Shown in pieces: positions 44,260-53,084 of a stretch of 61,283 nt of DNA. The position numbers and the translations under genes are program-made. The notes under the pieces were generated by a model, which was not told the DNA's origin, did not search any database, and saw only the letters and a list, made by a program, of their open reading frames with translations. Location: the NCBI RefSeq assembly GCF_001806875.1, contig NZ_KV786237.1, positions 1 to 61,283 of the forward strand. The letters run 5' to 3'. The stretch is from Corynebacterium sp. HMSC29G08 (GTDB lineage: Bacteria; Actinomycetota; Actinomycetes; Mycobacteriales; Mycobacteriaceae). How positions within the stretch are numbered: position 1 is the first letter of the stretch; every line of letters begins with the position of its first letter.

Positions 44260-44777
44260 TTTACAGCTTTGAAGGCCACACGCCGAACATCCACGAAACC
44301 GCCTGGGTGTCTCCCGAGGCCACGGTGATTGGGCAGGTCACGCTTGGCCCGAATGTCAATGTTTGGCCGGGGGCTGTGCTGCGTGGCGACGTTGGCGCCA
44401 TCACCATCAGCGCCTTCTCCAACATCCAGGACAACGCTGTTGTTCACGTAGATACCGGCGGTGAAACCGTCCTAGGCCAGTACGTCACCGTGGGGCATAT
44501 GGCCATGCTGCACTCGTGCACGATTGAAGACGCCTGCCTGATCGGCATGTCCGCCACCGTGCTCAGCCGCTCAGTGGTGGGGGAGGGCACCATCATCGGC
44601 GGCGGTGCTGTGGTGTTGGAGGGCCAGGAGATCCCGGCGTTTTCTATTGCGGCGGGTGTGCCGGCGAAGGTGAAGCGTGAGCTGGACCCAGAGACGCGAC
44701 AGGCGCGCATCACGCACGCGGAAAGCTACGTTGAACTGGCAAAACGCTACAGTACGGGGCTCAAGCGCATCGACTAA
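44256..44777 (+). CDS. Gamma-carbonic anhydrase family protein
   Basis: 173 residues. Left-handed beta-helix hexapeptide repeats (VIGQVTLGPNVNVWPGAVLRGD and so on) and zinc-ligand histidines in VVHVD and VGHMAMLHSC. Many relatives are real carbonic anhydrases, others are acyltransferase-like; catalytic activity uncertain. Coupled to the preceding gene by ATGA. Confidence 0.9.
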   Translation: MIYSFEGHTPNIHETAWVSPEATVIGQVTLGPNVNVWPGAVLRGDVGAITISAFSNIQDNAVVHVDTGGETVLGQYVTVGHMAMLHSCTIEDACLIGMSATVLSRSVVGEGTIIGGGAVVLEGQEIPAFSIAAGVPAKVKRELDPETRQARITHAESYVELAKRYSTGLKRID

Positions 44778-44784
44778 AAGGAAC

Positions 44785-45858
44785 TTACCCCTTCGCGCCA
44801 GCGGCAACCGCCAAAGGATCCGCAAGCACCAGGTCGAGGGCGACGGCGCGAGCGATGTCGCGGACCATCTCGCGGTGGCCGGGCAGCATGCGCAAGTCAA
44901 TATGTGCGTGGTCGCCGGTTGCGCGCACTGCTTGGGCAAAGGGGGCGGGTGACAAGGGGTCGTCGATAAACGCACTGCCTGCGATGACCACCGTGGAGGG
45001 GTTGTGCTCCGTGCAGAGCTCACCAACCAGCTGGCCTAGGTTGCGGGCGCGCTTGTCCAGCGCCGGGCGGGTCACGGTTTGGTACTTCGAGTCCGTCACC
45101 GCCTGGCGCAGCGTCTGTATCTCCGGCTTGTTAATGGCGTTGAGCAGACCAAAGGTGGTCAGGTCCTCGCGTTCGACGGTGATGTTGTGCACGCCGTCGT
45201 TGGTAGTAATGGCGCACGCTAGCGAGTCATCCGCGAACAGCGCCATGACTGAGGGGGTGGCCAGGTTGCGGCTGGACTGCATCTCAGAGCCGACAATGGC
45301 CGCAGACACCGAGCTGACCTGGACGGGCACGGAGAATTGTTCGCGGAGCTGATCGCCCAGCGCAACATTTTTCCAGTTGAGGTTGGGAGCGGTCACCCGG
45401 CCGTCTGTAGTCACGGTGCCCGAAGCTGTAACGCCAACGGTGGCCAGGGGGCGGTCGATGGTGGCGGTGAGTTTGTTCAGCTCGGCCATGATGTGCTGGA
45501 TAAAGTCATCTTGGTCCAGCTTTGCCACGGGTAGCTGCGCATCAACGAAGCGCAGCGTGCGGCCTTTCAGGTCAAACAGGGCGATGTAGGTGGCGTCGGT
45601 GCCGATGGAGATACCGGCATGGACGGTTTCCAGCTCCGCCAACTCGAGCGGGACGGTGGGGCGTCCGCGGCCGCGCGTTTTGGCTAGGTCGAAGCGTTCG
45701 GTGACGTAGCCGGCCTGCGAAAGTGCGGCGATTGCGCGAGTAATGGTGGGCTGGGATAGTCCGGTGGCCTCTATAAGTTCGGCCCTGGTGGTCAGCTGAC
45801 CAAGCCGCACGAGGTGCAAGCACTTGGCGGCGGGGGTCTGAGGGCGGAGGAAAGCCAT
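44785..45858 (-). CDS. ROK-family transcriptional regulator
   Basis: 357 residues. N-terminal winged HTH (about 10-65: QLTTRAELIEATGLSQPTITRAIAAL) followed by a ROK/ASKHA domain (HAGISIGTDATYIALFDLKG). The DGxG-type and zinc-Cys motifs of sugar kinases are not seen, so it is a regulator and not a kinase, probably of sugar or maltodextrin genes. Convergent with the gamma-CA gene. Confidence 0.88.
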   Translation of the reverse strand: MAFLRPQTPAAKCLHLVRLGQLTTRAELIEATGLSQPTITRAIAALSQAGYVTERFDLAKTRGRGRPTVPLELAELETVHAGISIGTDATYIALFDLKGRTLRFVDAQLPVAKLDQDDFIQHIMAELNKLTATIDRPLATVGVTASGTVTTDGRVTAPNLNWKNVALGDQLREQFSVPVQVSSVSAAIVGSEMQSSRNLATPSVMALFADDSLACAITTNDGVHNITVEREDLTTFGLLNAINKPEIQTLRQAVTDSKYQTVTRPALDKRARNLGQLVGELCTEHNPSTVVIAGSAFIDDPLSPAPFAQAVRATGDHAHIDLRMLPGHREMVRDIARAVALDLVLADPLAVAAGAKG

Positions 45859-45965
45859 GAGTATTGATTACACTATTCTAGACCGCTTTGTCCATTCGGG
45901 GCGTAGTGAGCTGTGCAAAATCGGCTACGTGGTAAAACACACGTTTTGGGATAGACTGCCTTCCC

Positions 45966-47636
45966 ATGACTGCAACATCCGAGCCCTTGCGCAAGCCATC
46001 CCTGCTTGACGCTACCTGCGAGGACTTCGTGTACGACATGGCGGAGCTCGTGCCCACCATGGGCACCCAACTAGGCATGGAAGGCCTAGACGGTGAGCTG
46101 CAAGATTACAGCCCGGAATACTGGAATTCTGTAGCTGGACGTATGCGTGACCTGGTCCAGGACATTGACGCTCTGAATGACTGCACCGATGACTCGGACG
46201 ATGAAGACGACTTTGATGACGTCGACCACCTCACCGCCGCCGTTGTGCGTGACCGCATCACCCGGGAGCTTGAGCTGCACCACAACGGTGAATGGCTCAG
46301 CAGCCTGAACGTTATTGACTCGCCGCTGCAGACCATCCGGGATTCCTTCTCCCTGATGAGCCAGGAGACACCCGAGGATATTGAGGCGATTGCCTCACGT
46401 CTGTCCAAGGTGCGCGGCGCCCTGCACGGGTACGCGGAGTCCTTGGCGGAGGCAGCGCAGACGGGCAACGTGGCGTCGCATCGCCAGATTGATGCCGTGA
46501 TTAACCAGGCGGAAGCGCTGGCAGAGGTCGGCTCGCAGCTGGAGCAGCTCGGCGTGGACCCGGAGAGCGCACCGGTGCAGGACGCCAAGGACGCGTTCGC
46601 GGAGTTCGCAGACTGGCTGTCCACGGAGCTTTCTCCGCAGTCCTCCCACGAAGACGCAGTGGGCCGTGACCGCTACGAACTGTTCGCCGGTCTCTTCTTG
46701 GGCCGTGACATTGATTGGGACGAGGCGTATGACTGGGCCAAGGACCAGCTCGCAGAAACCGTAGATGAACAGGTGCGTTTGGCGGCGGAGCTCTACGGCC
46801 CAGGTACGACCGTGCTGTCCGCCTACCGCCAACTCAACGAGGACCCGCGCTACCAGCTGCGCGGCACCGATGCGCTGCTGGAGTGGATGAACTCGGTCAA
46901 TGAGCGCGCCTTTGCTGAGCTCAACGGCGATGAGCTCACCGTTCCGCCTGAGCTGCACAAGGTGGAGTGCGCGATTGACCGCGCGGGCTCCGGCGGTATC
47001 TTCTACACCCAGCCTTCAGATGATCTGGAGCGCCCCGGCATCATGTGGTGGTCCGTGCCGCATGGCCAGGAGGTCTTCCACACCTGGCAGGAGCTGACCA
47101 CTGTCTTCCACGAGGGCCTGCCGGGCCACCACCTGCAGATTGGCACCGCGCTTCTGCAGCGCCGCAGCATCAACCTGCTGCGTCGTAACCTGTTCTACTC
47201 CGGCCACGGCGAGGGTTGGGCGCTCTACGCCGAGCACCTCATGGCAGAGCATGGCTATTTTGAGGATGCGGGCTATCGCATGGGGTTGCTGGATACCCGC
47301 AGGTTGCGTCTGGCGCGTGTGCTTATCGACGTAGGCGTGCACCTCAAAAAACCCACCCCCGACGGATCGGGCATCTGGGATGCCCAGTACGCCAAGGCAT
47401 TCCTGCGCGACAACTGCGCGCTTGGCGAGGCACAGGTGGCGTTTGAGCTGGACCGCTACCTGGGTTGGCCAGGCCAGGCGCCGTGCTACGCCCTTGGCTT
47501 CCGCGATTGGCTGAACCTGCGCGACAAGGCCCTGGAGCAGGGCATGACCCTGAAGCGTTTCCACGACAAGGCGCTGCGCTTGGGCTCAATGCCGATGGAC
47601 ATGCTGGCGTGTGATGTGCTCAACCACGGCGCTTAG
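45966..47636 (+). CDS. DUF885 family zinc peptidase-like protein
   Basis: 556 residues, cytoplasmic. The metalloprotease motif HEGLPGHHLQ (about 380-390) and a downstream Glu in GHGEGWALYAEHLM (third ligand) match DUF885 proteins. An acidic Asp/Glu stretch lies near 76-87. TAGACT 8 nt before ATG 45966 suggests a leaderless start. Natural substrate unknown. Confidence 0.9.
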   Translation: MTATSEPLRKPSLLDATCEDFVYDMAELVPTMGTQLGMEGLDGELQDYSPEYWNSVAGRMRDLVQDIDALNDCTDDSDDEDDFDDVDHLTAAVVRDRITRELELHHNGEWLSSLNVIDSPLQTIRDSFSLMSQETPEDIEAIASRLSKVRGALHGYAESLAEAAQTGNVASHRQIDAVINQAEALAEVGSQLEQLGVDPESAPVQDAKDAFAEFADWLSTELSPQSSHEDAVGRDRYELFAGLFLGRDIDWDEAYDWAKDQLAETVDEQVRLAAELYGPGTTVLSAYRQLNEDPRYQLRGTDALLEWMNSVNERAFAELNGDELTVPPELHKVECAIDRAGSGGIFYTQPSDDLERPGIMWWSVPHGQEVFHTWQELTTVFHEGLPGHHLQIGTALLQRRSINLLRRNLFYSGHGEGWALYAEHLMAEHGYFEDAGYRMGLLDTRRLRLARVLIDVGVHLKKPTPDGSGIWDAQYAKAFLRDNCALGEAQVAFELDRYLGWPGQAPCYALGFRDWLNLRDKALEQGMTLKRFHDKALRLGSMPMDMLACDVLNHGA

Positions 47637-47653
47637 CTCCGCTAAGCGCCGTG
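47625..47653. terminator. Bidirectional terminator between convergent genes
   Basis: Perfect 12-bp stem CACGGCGCTTAG/CTAAGCGCCGTG around a 5-nt loop; the left arm includes the last codons and stop of the DUF885 gene. No strong U-run on either side. Confidence 0.65.
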
Positions 47654-47666
47654 AGAAAGCGTGTAC

Positions 47667-48686
47667 TTAGCGCTGGCGCTTCAACCACAGCAGGATCTGC
47701 GGCAGGTAGCCTGCGAACAGCACCACGCAGATCAACCGGATCAACTGCAGGGTGATCACGGCTGGGCCGGTGCCGCCTTCAGCAGAGAGGGCGAGCACGG
47801 TTTCAATCGCGCCGGGCGTGGTGGCCAGGTAGCCCTCAAGCAGGGTCAGGCCCAGCCACTTCGACATCACCCAACCCATGCCAGCGCAGGCTGCCATGAG
47901 GATGATGATGTAGAGGAACGTGGCTGGCAGCATGCGTGAAAAAAGTTTCAGTGCCGGCACGCTTAAGCCACCGCCGACCATCCAGCCGATAGCAACGAGC
48001 GCAGCAATTGTAACCGGCGCAGGGCTGACGATTGGCACCTTGACCACGTAGCCAACCATCACGGTCATCAGCATCGGTCCGAAGATGGCCGCGTTGGGCA
48101 GGCGCAGCAGCTTGCCCAACGGTTGGCCCAGAAAGGCCATGGCGGGAACCAGTATCCACATCCACCACTGGGTAGGCTGCGCGCTAAAACTGCCGTCGCC
48201 GGTGGCCCCGAGCAGTGAAGCCACCAGTGGCAACGTAAATGACACCACCAAAAGCCGCAGGTACTGCGACAGTGCTACGTAGCGGACGTCCGCCCCAACC
48301 TCATGGGCGATCGCCGGCATGATGGACGCCCCACCCGCCAACAGTGACAACACGCCCGTCTCACGTGACACTCCGTGGTTAGCCAGGATGATGCCGCCGC
48401 CAAATGCCAGTGCAATGATGAATACCGCGCTGACCAGACCGGGCACAAGGTAGCGCACGAGGTCCGCTGGCGGGATGCCAATCAGTGGCAGGGCCGCCAT
48501 CACGCCGATGATGCCGCGGGCGAACCTAAAGAAGATGTCGTTGACCTCAAGTTCTTTCTTGCCAAACAGCGCCGCCGCACCGGAGGCGATGATCGCCCCC
48601 AAGATCCATGCCGCCGGTACGTGCACCCAACTCAACAGGGCGCCCAACGCCACAGAAGCAGGTACTACGAAAAGCCAACGGTTCAC
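47667..48686 (-). CDS. AbrB-type (duplicated) membrane protein
   Basis: 339 residues, about ten membrane helices in two similar halves: LLSWVHVPAAWILGAIIASGAA at the start and LGKLLRLPNAAIFGPMLMTVMV in the second half, the mark of the AbrB/putative ammonia monooxygenase-like family of inner-membrane proteins. Transport is suspected; no substrate can be named. Divergent from the TSUP gene. Confidence 0.82.
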   Translation of the reverse strand: MNRWLFVVPASVALGALLSWVHVPAAWILGAIIASGAAALFGKKELEVNDIFFRFARGIIGVMAALPLIGIPPADLVRYLVPGLVSAVFIIALAFGGGIILANHGVSRETGVLSLLAGGASIMPAIAHEVGADVRYVALSQYLRLLVVSFTLPLVASLLGATGDGSFSAQPTQWWMWILVPAMAFLGQPLGKLLRLPNAAIFGPMLMTVMVGYVVKVPIVSPAPVTIAALVAIGWMVGGGLSVPALKLFSRMLPATFLYIIILMAACAGMGWVMSKWLGLTLLEGYLATTPGAIETVLALSAEGGTGPAVITLQLIRLICVVLFAGYLPQILLWLKRQR

Positions 48687-48712
48687 AGCCGCTTAGGATA
48701 CCCTTTGCGCTT

Positions 48713-49468
48713 ATGACTCCAACCGCCATCACCATCCTTGCTATAGCTGCGGCCTTCGCCGGTTGGATTGATGCGGTGATTGGCGGCGGCGGTTTGGTAC
48801 TGATTCCAGTGCTGATGAGCGTTAGCGGCATGCCGGCGGCCTCCGTGCTGGCCACCAACAAGGTCGCAGCACTCACGGGTACGGCCTCTGCGGCGATCAC
48901 GTTGGTGCGCAAGGTTGGCGTGCCCAAGGCAACATGGTTGTTTGCCCTAGTGGCGGGCGCGGCAAGTGCGGGTGGTGCCGCGGCGGTGGCGTTGGTCAGC
49001 GACAGCGTCGTGCGTCCCATCATCATCGTGCTGCTCCTCGCCGTAGGCACGTTTGTGGCGTTGCGGCCGGAGTTTGGGGTGGGCGGTGATGGGGTGTTCA
49101 CGGGGCGTCGGCAAGCAATGGCTCTTGTGGCGGCCGCTGCTATTGGGTTTTATGACGGCATCTTCGGGCCCGGCACCGGCATGTTCCTCATCATGGCGTT
49201 CACCGCAGTGTTCGCGCAATCCTTCATCCAGTCTGCGGCGATGGCAAAAGTAGTCAACACCGCCACCAACATCGGCGCGCTCAGCGTGTTCATCGTGGGC
49301 GGCTACGTGGTGTGGCCACTGGCCATCGGCCTTGCAGTGGCCAACGTCATCGGCGCACAAATCGGCGCACGCACGGTACTCGCCGGCGGCTCCAAGCTGG
49401 TCCGGTTCGCGCTGCTCGGGCTGGTGGTGGTGTTGAGCACCAAGTTGCTTATTGAAGAACTGCTGTAG
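48713..49468 (+). CDS. TSUP-family (TauE/SafE) anion exporter
   Basis: 251 residues, about eight helices. The two half-repeats read GWIDAVIGGGGLVLIPVLM and GFYDGIFGPGTGMFLIMAF, diagnostic of the sulphite-exporter TauE/SafE family. TACCCT 8 nt before ATG 48713 suggests a leaderless mRNA. Substrate may be sulphite or an organosulphonate. Confidence 0.92.
   Translation: MTPTAITILAIAAAFAGWIDAVIGGGGLVLIPVLMSVSGMPAASVLATNKVAALTGTASAAITLVRKVGVPKATWLFALVAGAASAGGAAAVALVSDSVVRPIIIVLLLAVGTFVALRPEFGVGGDGVFTGRRQAMALVAAAAIGFYDGIFGPGTGMFLIMAFTAVFAQSFIQSAAMAKVVNTATNIGALSVFIVGGYVVWPLAIGLAVANVIGAQIGARTVLAGGSKLVRFALLGLVVVLSTKLLIEELL
49104..49118 (+). repeat. Interspersed motif, exact site 8
   Basis: GGCGTCGGCAAGCAA inside the TSUP gene; preceded by GG. 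Confidence 0.8.
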
Positions 49469-49527
49469 CCAATAAGCAAAATTGCGTAAAAAGTACGTAG
49501 AAGGCCTTTTTAAGTTACCCTTTCGAT

Positions 49528-50889
49528 GTGCAACTCATTCGATTTACCGCCGGAAACTTCAAAAGCATCGCTGATGAGCAGACGATTGATTTTGCCAAGT
49601 GGCCTGGCGAAAGCTCGGTACCTGATGTCCCGTGGGCAGATGTTGTGCGGCCGGTGACGGTGCTGTTGGGGGCAAACGCGTCTGGAAAGAGCAACATGCT
49701 GGATGCGTTGAGCTACTTTTCCCGCGCCATCCGTCTTTCAGCCACCCGCTGGCAAGATCTCGAAGATCCAGGTGAAGTGATGTTTTACCCGTTCGCCTCG
49801 GAGACCTCTGGCGTGAAGCCAAGCTTCTTTGAACTCGACTTTGTTGTAGACGGCACACGGTACCTGTACGGGTTCGAATACGGCAGTCTCGGTGTTGAGG
49901 GGGAATGGTTGCATTACGTTCCCAATCGCCGTTGGACCACAATCTTTGAGCGAGATGTTGCGAGCAGTACGCCTAACAAAACCTTTGTCTCAGAAGATGA
50001 GCGGGCTGTTTTGCGCTTTGCCAACCCTCGCGAGCTTTATCTTTCGGTTGCGCTGCGCGGACGGTTTGGAAAACTCGGTGGTTTGGCTCAGGCGATCGTT
50101 GATTCGCTGCGGTTCATCGCTTTGAGTGATCAGCACCGTGAGCAGCGCATTCACAATGTGATGCGAGCGCTGCGAAGCGGAGGGATGAACTTTGATGATG
50201 TAGGACAGCTTCTTGTCGCTGCGGACACCGGCATAGTCCACGTCACACTCGATGAAAGCAAGTTGCCACCGGACCTCGTTGAGAAGCTTCAGACGGCGGC
50301 CGCTTCCCTCAAGCAGCTGCATCCTTCCCCTAGGGCAGGCGCTGCGCTGACGAATTCCGACGGTGACGGGGGAGTCATCGAGTTTTCAGAAAAAGACCTG
50401 GAAGCGGTGGCACTGCACTTGATCTTTGAGCACCAAACCGAGGACGGCACCATGTCGCTCGGACTACGCGAGCAATCCGACGGCACTGTTACCTGGTTTT
50501 CACTCGCCACCATTTTGGTAGAAGCGCTAAAGACCGGTGGTGTGGTAGTTGTTGATGAGCTTGATGCGCACCTGCACCAGCACCTGCTCTTTCTCATCGT
50601 TGAAGCTTTCACAGACACAACAATCAACGTGGGCGGCGCGCAACTGTTTTTCACCTCACACAGCACAAACTTGCTGGAGCGGATGCAGGAGCTGAACCTG
50701 AAGGAACAGTCGTTCTGGTTCACCGAAAAAGGCTCTGACGGCAAGACCACGGTCTACTCGTTGGCGGATTTCACGAAGGATTCGCGTGCGAACTATGAGC
50801 GCCGCTACCTTGACGGTCGCTACCGGGCGATCCCGAACCTCTCCCCGGCAACGCTACGGGGCCTAACTAACGCGAATGTTGGTGGTTAG
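49528..50889 (+). CDS. RloA/AbiLi-like AAA ATPase (defence)
   Basis: 453 residues from GTG 49528, TACCCT 6 nt upstream. ABC/SMC-like ATPase: Walker A LGANASGKSN (about 48-57), Walker B VVVDELDAHLH and switch His FFTSHSTNLL, with a helical insertion between. The next gene is RloB, and the two together match the AbiL/RloA-RloB type of abortive-infection module, in which the ATPase controls a TOPRIM-like effector. Confidence 0.85.
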   Translation: MQLIRFTAGNFKSIADEQTIDFAKWPGESSVPDVPWADVVRPVTVLLGANASGKSNMLDALSYFSRAIRLSATRWQDLEDPGEVMFYPFASETSGVKPSFFELDFVVDGTRYLYGFEYGSLGVEGEWLHYVPNRRWTTIFERDVASSTPNKTFVSEDERAVLRFANPRELYLSVALRGRFGKLGGLAQAIVDSLRFIALSDQHREQRIHNVMRALRSGGMNFDDVGQLLVAADTGIVHVTLDESKLPPDLVEKLQTAAASLKQLHPSPRAGAALTNSDGDGGVIEFSEKDLEAVALHLIFEHQTEDGTMSLGLREQSDGTVTWFSLATILVEALKTGGVVVVDELDAHLHQHLLFLIVEAFTDTTINVGGAQLFFTSHSTNLLERMQELNLKEQSFWFTEKGSDGKTTVYSLADFTKDSRANYERRYLDGRYRAIPNLSPATLRGLTNANVGG

Positions 50890-50894
50890 CGCTA

Positions 50895-51572
50895 ATGGCA
50901 GCAAGGAAGTCCAGATCTGGTAATCCGTCGCGGAGAAAGGCAACGGCGAGGCGGCCGCAGAACGAGGTAGAGAACAAAGTTCTCGTGGTTACGGAAGGCA
51001 CGGTGACAGAGCCCCAATACTTCGAGCGCCTCAAAGGAATCATCAGTGAAGACTTCGGGGTACAGCTTGTGGTGAGACCGAAGTTGAGCAAGAAGCCGAA
51101 GACAAAGTGGACTAGTAACCCAGTTAGCGTGGTGGAACAAGCCATCCGTATTCGCGATGAAGCAAACGATCAAGGTGGAGATGTGGTGCCATACGCTTGC
51201 TGCTTCGCTGTCGTGGACGTGGACCAATGGAATCAAGGAAAACAGCCCACTGCTCTGCGGCAAGCAATTGCGCTTGCGCAAAAGGAGGGCATTGTACTTG
51301 TTGTTTCTAACCTGAAATTCGAAGTGTGGTTACTCTGCCATGCTGACGAATCTTCACGTCCGCCCACGACTAGTGCAGAGTTAGACAAGCGCTGCGCATC
51401 CGCTGGTCTCATGCGCGGTAAGACACTGAAAACTGACTTCCCTTTTGGCCGCTATGGGGAGGCTAAAGCTGTGGCACTTCAGCTGGGAAGGGTGAAGGCA
51501 GGGCAGGCCGGACCGAATCCATCGACAGCAATGCCCAACTTCCTCGATGCCATCAGAGCCTTGGCTGACTAG
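50895..51572 (+). CDS. RloB/AbiLii-like TOPRIM protein (defence effector)
   Basis: 225 residues, 5 bp after the ATPase gene. Basic start (MAARKSRSGNPSRRKATARR), then VLVVTEGTVTEPQYFERLK (TOPRIM Glu), CCFAVVDVDQW (DxD), and LVVSNLKFEVWLLCH, the hallmark of the RloB family. A nuclease role triggered by infection is inferred from the PARIS and AbiL relatives. Confidence 0.85.
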   Translation: MAARKSRSGNPSRRKATARRPQNEVENKVLVVTEGTVTEPQYFERLKGIISEDFGVQLVVRPKLSKKPKTKWTSNPVSVVEQAIRIRDEANDQGGDVVPYACCFAVVDVDQWNQGKQPTALRQAIALAQKEGIVLVVSNLKFEVWLLCHADESSRPPTTSAELDKRCASAGLMRGKTLKTDFPFGRYGEAKAVALQLGRVKAGQAGPNPSTAMPNFLDAIRALAD

Positions 51573-51588
51573 CCCTGGTTGAAATCCT

Positions 51589-53067
51589 CTACAGCACCAG
51601 GGACCCGTTGACCAGTCCAACCACGGCTAACACAGAACCGATGACAACGAGGGCGACAACGAACCACTCGAAGGCGTTGAATAGGCGCTCACCATGCGCA
51701 CGCTTAGTCAGTACGTACGGGATGATGCCCGGCAGCACGGCGAGCGCACCGAAGAGGACGTACACCATGTCAGCGGCGTAGATGAGCCACAGCGAGTAGA
51801 TGAACGCCACGGCGGCAACAACCAAGTGCTTGGAGTTGGTTGCGCGGTCTGGGCGTACCTCGGCGTTCTCGGTGTCCTCGGCCGGGTTCTTGTCCGCACG
51901 CAGCGCAAGCAGCACGAGGTACAGCGCGGAGAAAATGTACGGCAAAAGGTACATGATCGTTGCCAGCTGGACCATGGCGTTGTAGGAGGTCTGGTTGGCA
52001 AAGAACACGATGACAAAGAACTGGATGACCACCGTGGAGATCAGCTGCGCCGTAAATGGTGCGCCGGCGTTGTTGGCGCGGCCCAGGCGCTTCGGCAGCA
52101 GGCCGTCATTAGCCATGAGCACGATGGGTTCAGCGCACAGCATCTGCCAGGACACGTATGCGCCAAGCACGCTCAGGCACAGGCCGATGGAGATGAACAC
52201 GCCACCCCAAGGTCCCACAACCGCCTCAAGTACCGCTGCCATGGAGTTGTCCGGCAGCGCGGCCAGTTCCTGCTGGGTGAGCACGCCGTAGCTCAAGGTG
52301 GACACGGCAACCAGAAGACCCAAAACGGACAGGAACCCGATGATGGTGGCACGGCCAACGTCCGTACGCTTGGATGCCTGCTTGGAGTAGACGGATGCGC
52401 CCTCAATACCAATGAACACCCACACGGTGTAGAGCATGATGCCCTGCAGCTGCTTGGAAAACGACAGGCCAGAGCTTTCGCCCCAGAAGTCGAACGTGAA
52501 CTTGTCCCAACTAAAGCCCAGGAATGCCACCAGCACAATGAAGGCAAGGATAGGCACGATTTTGGCAACGGTGACCACCACGTTCATCACCGCCGCCTGT
52601 TTGATGCCGCGGGTGAGCATGAAGAAGATCGACCAGGTCAGTACCGATACCGCCAGGGCAAGCACCCACTGATTGCGGAAGATGGGGAAGTAGTAGCCGA
52701 TGGTGCCGAAGAACAAGGTGGCGTAGCCCACCTGCGCCATGACGGAACCAAGCCAGTAGCCCAGGCCGGAGGCGAACCCGATGAAATCACCCAACCCCGC
52801 ACGCACATACGAGTACACGCCGGAGTCTAGGTGCGGTTTGCGCCGCGCAAGGATCTGGAAGACGAAGGCGATAGAGAGCATGCCCACGCCGGCGATCAGC
52901 CAGCCGGTGAGCATCGCGCCGGGGCCCGCAGCGGAGCCGATGTTTTGTGGCAGCGCGAAAATGCCGGAGCCCACCGTGGAGCCGATGATCAGCGACACCA
53001 GCGTCCACATGGACACTGTGTGCGTCCTGCCGTGGGCCGTGGTGTGCGTCTTATGCGCAGTTGTCAT
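51589..53067 (-). CDS. Basic amino acid antiporter/permease (APA family)
   Basis: 492 residues, 12-13 helices. Consensus GSTVGSGIFALPQNIGSAAGPGA in helix 1 and GIEGASVYSKQASKR are typical of arginine/ornithine and lysine transporters (ArcD, LysI). The substrate could be arginine-ornithine exchange or lysine uptake. TACATT 6 nt before ATG 53067 suggests leaderless translation, inside the short gap after hrpB. Confidence 0.9.
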   Translation of the reverse strand: MTTAHKTHTTAHGRTHTVSMWTLVSLIIGSTVGSGIFALPQNIGSAAGPGAMLTGWLIAGVGMLSIAFVFQILARRKPHLDSGVYSYVRAGLGDFIGFASGLGYWLGSVMAQVGYATLFFGTIGYYFPIFRNQWVLALAVSVLTWSIFFMLTRGIKQAAVMNVVVTVAKIVPILAFIVLVAFLGFSWDKFTFDFWGESSGLSFSKQLQGIMLYTVWVFIGIEGASVYSKQASKRTDVGRATIIGFLSVLGLLVAVSTLSYGVLTQQELAALPDNSMAAVLEAVVGPWGGVFISIGLCLSVLGAYVSWQMLCAEPIVLMANDGLLPKRLGRANNAGAPFTAQLISTVVIQFFVIVFFANQTSYNAMVQLATIMYLLPYIFSALYLVLLALRADKNPAEDTENAEVRPDRATNSKHLVVAAVAFIYSLWLIYAADMVYVLFGALAVLPGIIPYVLTKRAHGERLFNAFEWFVVALVVIGSVLAVVGLVNGSLVL

Positions 53068-53084
53068 GCCGATAATGTAGCGGT

